Source: Trinickia dinghuensis
GTDB lineage: Bacteria; Pseudomonadota; Gammaproteobacteria; Burkholderiales; Burkholderiaceae
Assembly: GCF_003367175.1 (NCBI RefSeq)
Contig: NZ_QRGA01000014.1
Span: 62,001-126,000, forward strand
Reading direction: 5' to 3'
Length of the DNA stretch: 64,000 bases
Positions 49,643 to 59,042 of the stretch are shown piece after piece (position 1 is the first letter of the stretch; each line of letters opens with the position of its first letter). Below the pieces are notes generated by a model. It did not search any database, had not been told where the DNA came from, and saw nothing but the letters and a program-made list of their open reading frames with translations. Both the position numbers and the translations under genes were made by a program.

Positions 49643-50485
49643 ATGCGCTTCGAAGGCTCGTCGCAGTACGTCGCCACCGACGATCTCAAACTCGCCGTCA
49701 ACGCCGCGATCACCCTCAAGCGTCCGCTCCTGATCAAAGGCGAGCCGGGCACGGGCAAGACGATGTTGGCCGAGGAAGTCGCGGCCTCGCTCGGCATGCC
49801 GCTCTACCAGTGGCACATCAAATCGACGACCAAGGCGCAGCAGGGCCTGTACGAGTACGACGCCGTCTCGCGCCTGCGCGATTCGCAGCTCGGCGACTCT
49901 CGCGTGCAGGACATCGCGAACTACATCGTCAAGGGCGTGCTCTGGCAGGCGTTCGAATCGGACGTGCCGGCGGTATTGCTGATCGACGAAATCGACAAGG
50001 CCGACATCGAGTTTCCGAACGATTTGCTGCGCGAGCTCGACCGCATGGAGTTCCACGTCTACGAGACGCGCGAGATCGTGCACGCCAAGCACCGCCCGCT
50101 CGTCGTCATCACGTCGAACAACGAAAAGGAGCTGCCCGACGCGTTTCTGCGCCGCTGCTTCTTCCACTACATCCAATTCCCCGATCCGTCGACGATGCAG
50201 CGTATCGTCGACGTCCATTACCCCGGCATCCGCGAGGATCTGCTGCGCGCGGCGCTGTCGAGCTTCTTCGATCTGCGCGGCGTGTCCGGCCTGAAAAAGA
50301 AGCCGTCGACGTCGGAGCTGCTCGACTGGCTCAAGCTGCTGCTGGCCGAGGACATCCCGCCCGAGGCGCTGCGCTCGCCCGATCAGAAGCAGATCGTGCC
50401 GCCGCTCGCGGGCGCGCTGCTGAAGAACGAGCAGGACATGAGCCTGTTCGAGCGTTTGGTTTTCATGAATCGCCACAACCGCTAG
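49643..50485 (+). CDS. MoxR-family AAA+ ATPase
   Basis: This 280-residue AAA+ protein has Walker A GEPGTGKTMLAEEVA, Walker B AVLLIDEIDKADIEF, sensor 1 VVITSNNEKELPDAFLRRC and arginine-finger region. MoxR ATPases pair with VWA proteins as chaperones that mature metal or large complexes. The next gene, 39 bp downstream, is exactly such a VWA protein. The start ATG follows CGAGCAGACC; a TATACT 28 bp upstream may be the -10. Confidence 0.94.
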   Translation: MRFEGSSQYVATDDLKLAVNAAITLKRPLLIKGEPGTGKTMLAEEVAASLGMPLYQWHIKSTTKAQQGLYEYDAVSRLRDSQLGDSRVQDIANYIVKGVLWQAFESDVPAVLLIDEIDKADIEFPNDLLRELDRMEFHVYETREIVHAKHRPLVVITSNNEKELPDAFLRRCFFHYIQFPDPSTMQRIVDVHYPGIREDLLRAALSSFFDLRGVSGLKKKPSTSELLDWLKLLLAEDIPPEALRSPDQKQIVPPLAGALLKNEQDMSLFERLVFMNRHNR

Positions 50486-50524
50486 CCTAGGGCTCGAGCG
50501 CTCGCGCATACGGAAGACATCGGC

Positions 50525-51700
50525 ATGCTGATCGACTTTTTCTACTCGCTGCGCGCGGCTCAGTTGCCGGTGTCGGTCAAGGAGTATCTGACGCTCGTCG
50601 AAGCCCTGCGCGAAAGCGTGATCGCGCCTTCGCTCGACGAGTTCTACTATCTCGCGCGCCTCACGCTGATCAAGGACGAACGCTACTTCGACAAGTTCGA
50701 CCAGGCGTTCGGCGCCTACTTTCGCGGCGTGCAGCAGCTTCCGAGCGACGCCCTGGAGGTGCCGCTCGACTGGCTCGAGCAGCGTTTGCGCCGCGAACTC
50801 ACGCCCGAGGAAAAGGCGCAGATCGAGGCGATGGGCGGGCTCGACAAGCTCATGGAGCGGCTCAAGGAACTGTTCGACGAGCAGAAAGAGCGGCACGAAG
50901 GCGGCAATAAATGGATCGGCACGGGCGGCACATCGCCGTTCGGCAACGGCGGCTACAACCCCGAAGGCGTGCGCATCGGGGGCAAGTCGGCCGGGAATCG
51001 AACCGCCGTCAAGGTCTGGGAGGCGCGCGGCTACCGCGACTACGACGATCAGGTCGAAATCGGCACGCGCAACATCAAGGTGGCCCTGCGGCGCCTGCGC
51101 CGCTTCGCGCGCGAAGGCGCGGCCGACGAGCTCGACCTGCCCGACACGATACGCAGCACGGCCGCCAACGCCGGCTGGCTCGACCTGAAGATGGTGCCCG
51201 AGCGCCACAACACGGTGAAGGTGCTGATGCTGCTCGACGTCGGCGGCTCGATGGACGATCACATCTTGCGCACCGAGGAGCTGTTCTCCGCGGCGAAGGC
51301 CGAATTCAAGCATCTAGAGTTCTACTACTTCCACAACTGCGTCTACGACCACCTGTGGAAGAACAACCGGCGCCGGCACGTCGAGCGCATGCCGACCTGG
51401 GACGTCCTGCACAAATACGCGTCCGACTACAAGCTCATCTTCGTCGGCGATGCGACGATGAGCCCCTACGAAGTCTTGCAGGCCGGCGGCTCCGTCGAAT
51501 ACAACAATCCCGAGGCCGGTGCGGTTTGGCTGCGCCGCCTCGCCGATCGCTTCCCGCATCATGCATGGCTCAATCCCGAGCCCGAAGGATTGTGGGAATA
51601 TCGCCAGTCCGTCTCGATCATCCGCCAGTTGCTCGCCGATCGCATGTATCCGCTGACGCTCGCCGGGCTCGAGGCAGCGATGCGCAAGCTCAGCAAATAA
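50525..51700 (+). CDS. VWA domain-containing CoxE-like protein
   Basis: This 391-residue protein begins MLIDFFYSLRAAQLPVSVKEYLTLVEALRE, the CoxE-like N-terminus. A C-terminal von Willebrand A region (about 230-390) has the MIDAS-like DVGGSMDDH, in which the first Ser of DxSxS is Gly. It has a conserved central stretch GTGGTSPFGNGGYNPEGVRIGG. With the MoxR ATPase upstream it forms a two-gene chaperone module of the MoxR-VWA type. The client is unknown and no neighbouring gene suggests one. Confidence 0.92.
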   Translation: MLIDFFYSLRAAQLPVSVKEYLTLVEALRESVIAPSLDEFYYLARLTLIKDERYFDKFDQAFGAYFRGVQQLPSDALEVPLDWLEQRLRRELTPEEKAQIEAMGGLDKLMERLKELFDEQKERHEGGNKWIGTGGTSPFGNGGYNPEGVRIGGKSAGNRTAVKVWEARGYRDYDDQVEIGTRNIKVALRRLRRFAREGAADELDLPDTIRSTAANAGWLDLKMVPERHNTVKVLMLLDVGGSMDDHILRTEELFSAAKAEFKHLEFYYFHNCVYDHLWKNNRRRHVERMPTWDVLHKYASDYKLIFVGDATMSPYEVLQAGGSVEYNNPEAGAVWLRRLADRFPHHAWLNPEPEGLWEYRQSVSIIRQLLADRMYPLTLAGLEAAMRKLSK

Positions 51701-51736
51701 CACAGCAGCCCGCGCGCGGGCCAAGCCTCACCACCG

Positions 51737-52960
51737 ATGACTTCCCCTTCCGCCCCCAACTTGCCCGATTCGCCTTCGCTGCGCCGCGCGCTGCTTCGCC
51801 CCCTCGCCGATACGTCGCTGCATGCGATCGTCGCGGGCTTCGTCGCGATGATGACGGGCTATACGAGCTCGCTCGTGCTCGTATTCCAAGCCGGCCGCGC
51901 CGCGCAATTGTCCGACGCGCAGGTCTCGTCATGGATTTGGGCGCTGTCGATCGGCATGGCCTGCTCGACGATCCTGCTCTCGCTGCGCTTCCGCACGCCG
52001 GTCGTCGTCGCCTATTCCACGCCGGGTGCGGCGCTGCTGATCGCCGCGCTGCCGCATGTCCCGTATGCGGACGCGATCGGCGCCTTCATCGTCTGTGCCG
52101 TCCTGATCACGGCCGTCGGGCTGACGGGCTGGTTCGACGCACTGATGAAACGCGTGCCGGCCGGCATCGCATCCGCGCTGCTCGCCGGCATTCTGTTCGA
52201 GATCGGCATCGAGATTTTCCACGCGGCTCAGTACCAGACGACGCTGGTACTGACGATGTTCTTCGTCTACCTGTTCATGAAGCGGCTCGCGCCCCGCTAT
52301 GCGATCTTGTCGACCCTCGTCGTCGGCACGGCCGTGGCGGCCATCCTCGGGCTCATCGATTTCAGCCACTTTCACGTCGCGCTCGCGCATCCCGTGTTCA
52401 CGATGCCGCGCTTCTCGCTCTCCGCGGCCGTCAGCCTCGGCGTGCCGCTGTTCGTCGTCGCCATGGCCTCGCAGAACATGCCGGGTCTCGCGGTGCTGCG
52501 CGCCGACGGCTACACGACGCCCTCGGCGCCGCTGATCTCGACGACGGGCATCGCCTCGCTGCTGCTCGCCCCGTTCGGCTCGCACGGCATCACGCTCGCG
52601 GCGATCACGGCCGCCATCTGCACGGGCCCCGAAGCGCACGAAGACCGCAGCAAGCGCTACACGGCGGCGATCTGGTGCGGCCTTTTCTACCTCGTCGCCG
52701 GCATTTTCGGGGCGACGATCGCCGCCCTGTTCGCCGCGCTGCCGAAAGCGCTCGTCGTCTCGGTGGCGGCGCTCGCGTTGTTCGGCTCTATCATGAGCGG
52801 GCTCACGAACGCGATGAGCAACGTGCGCGAACGCGAAGCGGCGCTCGTCACGTTCATGGTGACGGCCTCCGGGCTCACGTTGCTGTCGATCGGCTCCGCG
52901 TTCTGGGGGCTCGTCGCGGGCGTCGTCACGCAACTGATCTTGAACGCACGGCGTCCGTGA
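51737..52960 (+). CDS. benE: BenE family benzoate/H+ symporter
   Basis: This 407-residue inner-membrane protein has about 12 hydrophobic helices. The BenE signatures are PVVVAYSTPGAALLIAALPHVPYADAIGAFIVCAVLIT, ASQNMPGLAVLRADGY and FGSHGITLAAITAAICTGPEAHED (quoted in part: GSHGITLAAITAAICTGPEA). The family takes up benzoate by proton symport; no benzoate-degradation genes are in the window, so the true substrate is not confirmed. It lies 36 bp after the VWA gene. Confidence 0.9.
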   Translation: MTSPSAPNLPDSPSLRRALLRPLADTSLHAIVAGFVAMMTGYTSSLVLVFQAGRAAQLSDAQVSSWIWALSIGMACSTILLSLRFRTPVVVAYSTPGAALLIAALPHVPYADAIGAFIVCAVLITAVGLTGWFDALMKRVPAGIASALLAGILFEIGIEIFHAAQYQTTLVLTMFFVYLFMKRLAPRYAILSTLVVGTAVAAILGLIDFSHFHVALAHPVFTMPRFSLSAAVSLGVPLFVVAMASQNMPGLAVLRADGYTTPSAPLISTTGIASLLLAPFGSHGITLAAITAAICTGPEAHEDRSKRYTAAIWCGLFYLVAGIFGATIAALFAALPKALVVSVAALALFGSIMSGLTNAMSNVREREAALVTFMVTASGLTLLSIGSAFWGLVAGVVTQLILNARRP

Positions 52961-53136
52961 GGGCTCTGCGCACCGCTCGCTCGCCGTACTTTCGGCCCAC
53001 CGTCGCCACCTGAACGCGACGGGCATAAAATAGTCTCATGTTCGGCCGGTCGCCCGCGTTGCCGTTGCATTGCCGTTTTAGCGGTACGACCCTCATCCAA
53101 CCCATACCGGAGGCGCTCCGCGTCAGACAATCAGCT

Positions 53137-54090
53137 ATGACCAATGCTCTCGACCAACTGAAGCAGTACACGACCGTCGTCGCGGATACCGGCGATTTCC
53201 AACAATTCGTGCAGTACAAGCCGCGCGACGCCACCACGAACCCGTCGCTGATTCTGAAGGCGGTGCAAAAGGACGCGTACAAGCCGCTGCTCGAAAAGAC
53301 CGTCCGTGAACACGCGAGCAAGCCGGCCACGGCGATCATCGATCATCTGCTGATCGCTTTCGGCTGCGAAATCCTCAAAATCATTCCCGGGCGCGTCTCG
53401 ACCGAGGTCGATGCGCGGCTCTCGTTCGACGCCAAGCGTTCGGTCGAGAAAGGGCTCGAACTCATCAAGCTCTACGAAACGGCCGGAATCGGGCGCGAAC
53501 GCGTGCTGATCAAGCTGGCATCGACTTGGGAAGGCGTGCGCGCCGCCGAAGTGCTGCAAAAGGAAGGCGTGAACTGCAACATGACGCTGCTGTTCGCGCC
53601 CGTGCAAGCGGCTGCCAGCGCGGAAGCCGGCGCGAAGCTGATCTCGCCGTTCGTCGGGCGCATCTACGATTGGTACAAGAAGCAGGCCGGCAGCGACTGG
53701 GACGAAGCCAAGATGGGCGGCGCGAACGATCCGGGCGTGCAGTCGGTGCGCAAGATCTACGCGTACTACAAGCACTTCGGCTACAACACCGAAGTCATGG
53801 GCGCGAGCTTCCGCACGACGAGCCAGATCACCGAGCTCGCCGGCTGCGATTTGCTGACGATCAGCCCCGAGCTTCTGCAAAAGCTGCACGACAGCAATGA
53901 AAAGGTCGAGCGCAAGCTGTCGCCCGAGGCAAGCGCAGGCGAACAGCTCGAACGCATCGCCATCGACGAGTCGTCGTTCCGCTTCCAGCTCAACGACGAT
54001 GCGATGGCGACCGAGAAGCTCGCCGAAGGCATCCGCGCGTTCGCGGCCGACGCCATCAAGCTCGAAAAGCTGATCGACGGCTTGCGCTGA
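53137..54090 (+). CDS. tal: Transaldolase
   Basis: This 317-residue TalB-type enzyme moves a dihydroxyacetone unit between sugar phosphates in the pentose phosphate pathway. The Schiff-base Lys126 lies in [25 protein letters not shown] and the C-terminal [23 protein letters not shown] are also typical. The start is placed by homology at [22 protein letters not shown]; the upstream in-frame part is unconserved. A GGAGG lies 26 nt upstream, too far to be the SD. It is monocistronic or read with the VOC gene (35 bp gap). Confidence 0.96.
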   Translation: MTNALDQLKQYTTVVADTGDFQQFVQYKPRDATTNPSLILKAVQKDAYKPLLEKTVREHASKPATAIIDHLLIAFGCEILKIIPGRVSTEVDARLSFDAKRSVEKGLELIKLYETAGIGRERVLIKLASTWEGVRAAEVLQKEGVNCNMTLLFAPVQAAASAEAGAKLISPFVGRIYDWYKKQAGSDWDEAKMGGANDPGVQSVRKIYAYYKHFGYNTEVMGASFRTTSQITELAGCDLLTISPELLQKLHDSNEKVERKLSPEASAGEQLERIAIDESSFRFQLNDDAMATEKLAEGIRAFAADAIKLEKLIDGLR

Positions 54091-54125
54091 GCTCGAGCCC
54101 GGATCCCCTTACGTCCACGGAGGCG

Positions 54126-54548
54126 ATGATGGTGGTTCAACCGTATCTGTACTTCCACGGCCGCTGCGACGAAGCGCTTGCGTTCTATGAGCAGGCGCTC
54201 GGCGCCGAGGTCACGTTCAAGATGCGCCACAAGGACGCGCCCGGCGAGTATTCGGTCGAGGGCGATGCGGGCGAGCGCATCATGCACGCCTCGTTCAAGG
54301 TCGGACAGACCACGTTGATGGCCACCGACGGCATGCCCACCGAAACGACGCCGCCGGCCTACTCGGGCTTCAGCATCTCGGTGTCGCTGGACAACGTGGC
54401 CAAGGGCGAGAAGATCTTCAACGCACTGGCCGAAGGCGGCCAGGTGCGCTTCCCGTGGCAATCGACGTTCTGGGCGAAGGGCTTCGGCATGGTCGCCGAC
54501 AAGTTCGGGGTGCCCTGGATGGTCAATGTCGAGAACAAGGAGCCCTGA
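54126..54548 (+). CDS. VOC family protein (PhnB/YjdN-like)
   Basis: This 140-residue protein is a glyoxalase/bleomycin-resistance-fold protein of the YjdN/PhnB group. It begins QPYLYFHGRCDEALAFYEQALGAEV, and includes MATDGMPTET and the C-terminal FWAKGFGMVADKFGVPWMVNV. Members of this branch often lack the metal ligands of glyoxalase I and their roles are mostly unknown. Two adjacent ATGs (54126 and 54129) both follow ACGGAGGC. Confidence 0.9.
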   Translation: MMVVQPYLYFHGRCDEALAFYEQALGAEVTFKMRHKDAPGEYSVEGDAGERIMHASFKVGQTTLMATDGMPTETTPPAYSGFSISVSLDNVAKGEKIFNALAEGGQVRFPWQSTFWAKGFGMVADKFGVPWMVNVENKEP

Positions 54549-54563
54549 GCGGGCGGAACTGAA

Positions 54564-55703
54564 TCAATGAGGGCGGTGCATCTGCGCACGGGCCGCCGCA
54601 TCGCCTTCGATGTGCCAATGCCGCTCCGTATCCCCGAGCAGCCCCCTCAGCGCATCGACCTGCTCGGCGAACCACCCGGCAATCCAGCGCGGTCCCGGCA
54701 GGATGTCGTCGGGTGCGATCCTCACCCCGCCCTCCCCGCGCTCCCCGTCATCGTTCGAATGCCCGGCGCCCGCGCCGGGAATCCGTGCGGCTAGGCGTTG
54801 CCCCGCGCGCGATTCGGAGCCGAACCTCAAGGCGCGCGCCATTGTCAGCAAAGCGGCCCGATCGGCGTAGGCATCGTCTGCTCCTCCCGCCGCCGCCGGA
54901 TGAAGCGCGGCGCTCGTCGACATCATTTCCAGCGCGCTCAACGTCGAGCGATGCAGGCGCTGGATCGCCTCGAGCCGCTTGACGGGAATGTCGATCTCCT
55001 TCGCCACCGACGGCATCAGCGAGCGCAGCTTGACGAGCCGGCCGTTCAAAGCCGCGAAAGCCGCGACGTGCCCCTCGACGTCGAGCGGCTGTCCGCGTGC
55101 GATGCGGGCGCGGATGCGCGCGCAGTCGCGCAGATTGCGGGCGAGCAGATAGCGCCACGAATAGGTGGCGTAAAGCGGCAGCGCGAACGAAAACGCGAGC
55201 GCGATGGCAATGCCGATCAGTACGTTCAGCGTGCGCCAGAGGCCGGTCGCGATCGTGCTGTCGCCGTGCCCCGCCACGATGCAGATCGTAATGGCCGTCA
55301 ATAGCGCGATGTAGCCGGCATTGCCGATCGCGTAGTACCCGCAGACGCCGGCCGCGATCGACAGCAGCACGTAGTGGAACGGCATCGAGCCGATGAAGTG
55401 CAGTTGCGCGATCAACAAAAGCCCGACCAGCGCGCCGAGCGTGGTGCCGAGCGCGCGGTCGGTCGCCTTTTTGCGAATGTTGCCGTGGTGCTGCAGGCCG
55501 CCGATCACGACGAGCACCGTCACCGAGGCCCAGATGCCGTTCGGCACGTGGATGCCCGATGTGACGAGGATCGACACCAGCATCGCGAGGCCGACGCGCA
55601 CAGCGTGGAGCATGGCCGCATGACGGTATCGGTAGTACGGCGAGACGATGACGCTCGCGAGCGTCGTAGCAAGCCACTGGAAGGGGCGGAAGCGTTTGAT
55701 CAC
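54564..55703 (-). CDS. FUSC family inner-membrane protein
   Basis: This protein of about 379 residues has six N-terminal hydrophobic helices (VSILVTSGIHVPNGIWASVTVLVVIGG, ATDRALGTTLGALVGLLLIAQL) and a helical cytoplasmic domain of about 200 residues. This is the half-sized FUSC (fusaric acid resistance/YccS-like) type linked to aromatic acid efflux. The start is uncertain: the longest frame begins inside the terminator of the upstream gene, so I place it at the GTG of VIKRFRPFQW; the GTG at 55730 is an alternative. It is convergent with the VOC gene (15-bp gap). Confidence 0.85.
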   Translation of the reverse strand: MIKRFRPFQWLATTLASVIVSPYYRYRHAAMLHAVRVGLAMLVSILVTSGIHVPNGIWASVTVLVVIGGLQHHGNIRKKATDRALGTTLGALVGLLLIAQLHFIGSMPFHYVLLSIAAGVCGYYAIGNAGYIALLTAITICIVAGHGDSTIATGLWRTLNVLIGIAIALAFSFALPLYATYSWRYLLARNLRDCARIRARIARGQPLDVEGHVAAFAALNGRLVKLRSLMPSVAKEIDIPVKRLEAIQRLHRSTLSALEMMSTSAALHPAAAGGADDAYADRAALLTMARALRFGSESRAGQRLAARIPGAGAGHSNDDGERGEGGVRIAPDDILPGPRWIAGWFAEQVDALRGLLGDTERHWHIEGDAAARAQMHRPH

Positions 55704-55763
55704 GGGTCGATTCTCGGCTAAACGAGGCACTTCGTCGATATACGCAACGAACGTGACAGACGT

Positions 55764-55788
55764 AAAAAAGGGCGGCACGGGGCCGCCC
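55764..55788 (-). terminator. Rho-independent terminator of the mctP operon
   Basis: On the minus strand GGGCGGC-CCCGT-GCCGCCC is followed by six T. It lies about 90 bp after the mctP stop. Confidence 0.88.
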
Positions 55789-55834
55789 TGGCGTTGAATC
55801 GCAGCAGATGAACATGAAGCCCGCGTGCCGTTCC

Positions 55835-55865
55835 CGTTCCCGTTCTCAACACGCGAACGGGAACG
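55835..55865 (-). repeat. Second inverted repeat in the mctP 3' region
   Basis: CGTTCCCGTTC and GAACGGGAACG are perfectly complementary over 11 bp with a 9-nt loop. It sits between the mctP stop and the terminator; CGTTCC is also repeated in tandem beside it. Confidence 0.6.
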
Positions 55866-55877
55866 ACGCGCGATGTC

Positions 55878-57428
55878 TCAGCCTTCGACCACGTCGAGGT
55901 AGTCTTCCGGACGCGTGCGGTCTTCCGCGTGGCTCATGCCCATCGCACGGACGACCATGCTGACGACGATCGCTACCACGAGGTTCACGATCAGCGACCA
56001 CACGGCCGCATAGCCCGGAATGGCATAGCCGCCGAGATGGATCGCGAAGATCGAGCTCTTGAGCCCCGACGATGCCGCCATCAACGTACCGATGGCAATG
56101 CCGACCGCCCAGCCGGCCAGCAGACCGCGCGAATCGAGCTTGCGCGTATAGAGGCCGAGCACGATCGCGGGGAGCGTCTGGATGATCCAGATCCCGCCGA
56201 GCAACTGCAACTGAATCGCATAGGTGAGCGGCAGGCCGAGAATGAAGGCCACGGCCCCGACCTTGACGATCAGCGAAACGAGCTTGGCCACGCCCGTTTC
56301 CTGTTCGTGCGACATGTTGCGGTTGACGAACTCGCGGTGGATGTTGCGCGTGTACAGGTTCGCTGCGGCGATCGACATGATCGCCGCGGGAACGAGTGCG
56401 CCGATCGCGATCGCCGCGAACGCCACGCCGACGAACCACGACGGGAAGAAGTGCAGGAACAGCGCCGGCACGGCGAAGTTCGGGCCGAACGCCTTGAAGT
56501 ACGGCGCGAACTCGGGCATGTCCTTCACGCCCGAAGCAAGCGCCATGTAGCCGAGCAGCGCGAGCAGGCCGAGCACGAGCGAGTACGCCGGCAACATCGC
56601 CATGTTGCGGCGGATCGTGTTGCCCGAGGACGACGACAGAATCGCCGTCACCGAGTGCGGGTACAGGAACAGCGCGAGCGCCGAGCCGACGGCCAACGTC
56701 GCGTAGGCACTATAGCCGTTCATGCTCGCAACGTCCGGTGCCTTGAGCAGCAGCTTCGCGTGCGGCACGACGCTGAAGATGTGGCCGAAGCCGCCGAGCT
56801 GAGCCGGAATGACGATGACCGCGGCGATGATCGTGATGTAGATCAGCAAGTCCTTGACGACCGCGATCATGGCCGGCGCGCGCAGGCCCGACGTGTACGT
56901 GTAGGCCGCGAGAATCGCGAAGGCGATGATGAGCGGCAGATCGCCGACGAAGCCCGACGTGTCGAAGCCGAGGCCGCCGATCACCACTTCGATGCCCACC
57001 AGCTGCAGCGCGATGTAGGGCATCGTCGCGACGATGCCCGTCACGGCGACGGCCAGCGCCAGCGTGCGGCTGCCGTAGCGGGCGCCGACGAAGTCCGCCG
57101 ACGTCACGTAGCCGTGGCGTTTGGCGACGGCCCACAGCTTCGGGAAGACGACGAACGCGAACGGATAGATGAGGATCGTGTAGGGCAGCGCGAAAAAGCC
57201 CGTCGCGCCGGCGCCGAACACGAGGGCCGGCACGGCCACGAACGTGTAGGCCGTGTACAGATCCCCGCCGAGCAGGAACCACGTGACGATTGTGCCGAAG
57301 CGGCGGCCGCCGAGGCCCCACTCTTCCAGATGGTTCAGATCGCCCCGCCGCCAATGCGCGGCGACGAAGCCGAGGATCGTCACCCCGACGAAGAACAAGA
57401 CGAAGACAAATGTTGCCGTTGCGTTCAT
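55878..57428 (-). CDS. mctP: Monocarboxylate transporter, sodium:solute symporter family
   Basis: This 516-residue protein has 13 hydrophobic helices of the SSS family, with NHLEEWGLGGRRFGTIVTWFLLGGDLYTAYTF, GLRAPAMIAVVKDLLIY, FLYPHSVTAILSSSSG and AIAIGALVPAAIMSIAAANL. The pattern is that of MctP, which imports lactate, pyruvate, acetate and propionate. Translation is coupled to the DUF3311 gene by a 4-bp overlap, the usual partner of this transporter. It ends with two hairpins, the second a terminator. Confidence 0.92.
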   Translation of the reverse strand: MNATATFVFVLFFVGVTILGFVAAHWRRGDLNHLEEWGLGGRRFGTIVTWFLLGGDLYTAYTFVAVPALVFGAGATGFFALPYTILIYPFAFVVFPKLWAVAKRHGYVTSADFVGARYGSRTLALAVAVTGIVATMPYIALQLVGIEVVIGGLGFDTSGFVGDLPLIIAFAILAAYTYTSGLRAPAMIAVVKDLLIYITIIAAVIVIPAQLGGFGHIFSVVPHAKLLLKAPDVASMNGYSAYATLAVGSALALFLYPHSVTAILSSSSGNTIRRNMAMLPAYSLVLGLLALLGYMALASGVKDMPEFAPYFKAFGPNFAVPALFLHFFPSWFVGVAFAAIAIGALVPAAIMSIAAANLYTRNIHREFVNRNMSHEQETGVAKLVSLIVKVGAVAFILGLPLTYAIQLQLLGGIWIIQTLPAIVLGLYTRKLDSRGLLAGWAVGIAIGTLMAASSGLKSSIFAIHLGGYAIPGYAAVWSLIVNLVVAIVVSMVVRAMGMSHAEDRTRPEDYLDVVEG

Positions 57429-57667
57429 CGAGCGTCTCCCGAAGAGGCGCCCGGCTTCGAACGCGCTTTGGTCTTGAAATAGACGACGCCCGTGATGACT
57501 GCGCTAATCAGTACCCACAGCAGCTGGTACCAGTAGAAGAACGGGAAGCCACCCAGTTGCGGGTCGACCTTGTTGTACGAAGGCACCCAGATCATCGCGA
57601 TCCAGGGCACTACCAGCAGCCAGAGCCAATGCTTGGAGGCTCGATTGGCGTCGGCATTGTGAGCCAT
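57425..57667 (-). CDS. DUF3311 small membrane subunit
   Basis: This 80-residue protein has two hydrophobic helices (WLWLLVVPWIAMIWVPSYNK and FYWYQLLWVLISAVITGVVYF), matching DUF3311 partners of SSS transporters. It ends in a basic tail. GAGGAG precedes the ATG (MAHNADAN). It overlaps mctP by 4 bp and is the first gene of the operon. By analogy with YhdT-PanF-like pairs it probably assists the transporter. Confidence 0.9.
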   Translation of the reverse strand: MAHNADANRASKHWLWLLVVPWIAMIWVPSYNKVDPQLGGFPFFYWYQLLWVLISAVITGVVYFKTKARSKPGASSGDAR

Positions 57668-57915
57668 GACGTCTCCTCTTTTACTCTTTATCACCCCGCG
57701 GAAGATCCCTTTTGGGGGGACACTCCGATTCCCGGCCGGCCCGAAACCCGCATGGAGAGCGGCTGGCCGGCATCCTTCAGCTTATTAAGCAAGGGAAGAG
57801 TATAGGCGCGTTGCCCGAACGGTCAAGCGGGACAGACCCGGGGCCGGAGGGCACCCGGACAAGCCCGCCCGCCGCGTTCGAGCGCGGAGGCGAGCAAGAG
57901 AAGCCGGCGAGATGG

Positions 57916-58875
57916 TTAGATCGCGAACGTGGCGGCCGCCGATGGGGCACTTGATGTGCGCGGAGCATGCACCTCGCGCAGCGCCTTCACCCAGCGCCGC
58001 GCCGGCAACGCGAGCTTGTCCTCGATCAGCTCGGCGCGGCGCGCGAGCGCCGCATACGGAATCTCGAGCGCCGGGCCCGAGAAGGCGAGCGCGATGCGAT
58101 TGCCTTCGTGCACTTCGGGCAACGCGATCACACGGCCGTCGAACGCCGCGTTCAGATGCTTCATGTTGCGCACGAAGCTCGGATGGTCGCCGAACAGGTT
58201 GATCGTCGCGATGCCCGCGCCGGTCAGGCAGGCACGCACGGCACGGTAGAACGCGACCGTGTCGTGCACGGGGCCGCGGGCCGTCGCATCGTAAAGGTCG
58301 ATCTGCAGCGCGCCGATCGTGCCGTGGTTCGCGTGGTCGTTCACGAAATCCCAGGCATCGGTCTCATGCACCGTCAAACGCGCGTCGTCGTGCGGCAGCG
58401 CGAACATCGTGCGCGCGGCCACGACAACCGCGGGATTGAGTTCGACAGCCTCGACCCGCGCGCGCGGCAAGAAACGATAGGCGAACTTCGTCAAGGCCGC
58501 CGCCCCAAGACCAAGCTGCACGACGCGCTTCGGCGTTTCCAGAAACAGCAGCCACGCCATCATTTGCTGCGCGTATTCGAGCTCGATCCGGTCGGGCTTG
58601 TTGATGCGCATCGCACCCTGCACCCACTCGGTACCGAAGTGCAGGAAGCGCACGCCCCGCTCTTCGGAAAACGTGACGGGCGCATAGCGCGGCTTGCGCG
58701 GCATCTCGATGCGCGGGGGGACGCCGTCGCTCGAATCGTCGGCCGCGGCAGCGCGTGCCGCCCGCTTCGAAGACGACACCGCTTCGGCATGGCGCGTACG
58801 TTTGCTTTGCTCGTCGCGCCGGTCGCGCGCGAAAGCGCGCGCTTCGGCCGAAGCGCGCTTGATGAGATCGGTCAT
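57916..58875 (-). CDS. Spermidine synthase-like methyl/aminopropyltransferase
   Basis: This 319-residue protein has the SAM/decarboxy-SAM fold of spermidine synthases: VVQLGLGAAALTKFAYRFLPRARVEAVELNP, DARLTVHETDAWDFV, ALQIDLYDA and GAGIATINLFGDHPSF. The first 60 residues are basic and likely disordered. The family signature GGGxG of true SpeE is GLGAAA here, and the catalytic Asp is in IDLYD; so enzyme activity as a spermidine synthase is doubtful. It lies downstream of the right-hand biosynthetic operon but is separated by 167 bp with a hairpin and tandem repeats. Confidence 0.85.
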   Translation of the reverse strand: MTDLIKRASAEARAFARDRRDEQSKRTRHAEAVSSSKRAARAAAADDSSDGVPPRIEMPRKPRYAPVTFSEERGVRFLHFGTEWVQGAMRINKPDRIELEYAQQMMAWLLFLETPKRVVQLGLGAAALTKFAYRFLPRARVEAVELNPAVVVAARTMFALPHDDARLTVHETDAWDFVNDHANHGTIGALQIDLYDATARGPVHDTVAFYRAVRACLTGAGIATINLFGDHPSFVRNMKHLNAAFDGRVIALPEVHEGNRIALAFSGPALEIPYAALARRAELIEDKLALPARRWVKALREVHAPRTSSAPSAAATFAI

Positions 58876-58938
58876 GGAAAGATAGATGCGCTTTACGCGC
58901 CAGGTTGAATCGGACGAGAGGATAGCACTGCCGGACAA

Positions 58939-58971
58939 GCGAGCCGGTTGCGAGCCGGTTGCGAGCCGGTT
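58939..58971. repeat. Three tandem copies of an 11-bp unit
   Basis: GCGAGCCGGTT occurs three times head to tail with no mismatch, then decays (GCGGGGCGTTT, GCGAGCGGGTC). It lies between the spermidine-synthase-like gene and the GT2 gene. Confidence 0.85.
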
Positions 58972-58997
58972 GCGGGGCGTTTGCGAGCGGGTCCCGG

Positions 58998-59023
58998 CCG
59001 ATGCGCACGAATGCGCGCATCGG
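58998..59023 (-). terminator. Stem-loop after the GT2 gene
   Basis: CCGATGCGC and GCGCATCGG pair over 9 bp with an 8-nt loop, 20 nt past the GT2 stop on the minus strand. No U-tract follows. Confidence 0.4.
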
Positions 59024-59042
59024 CGTTCGCGCATTCCGATCG

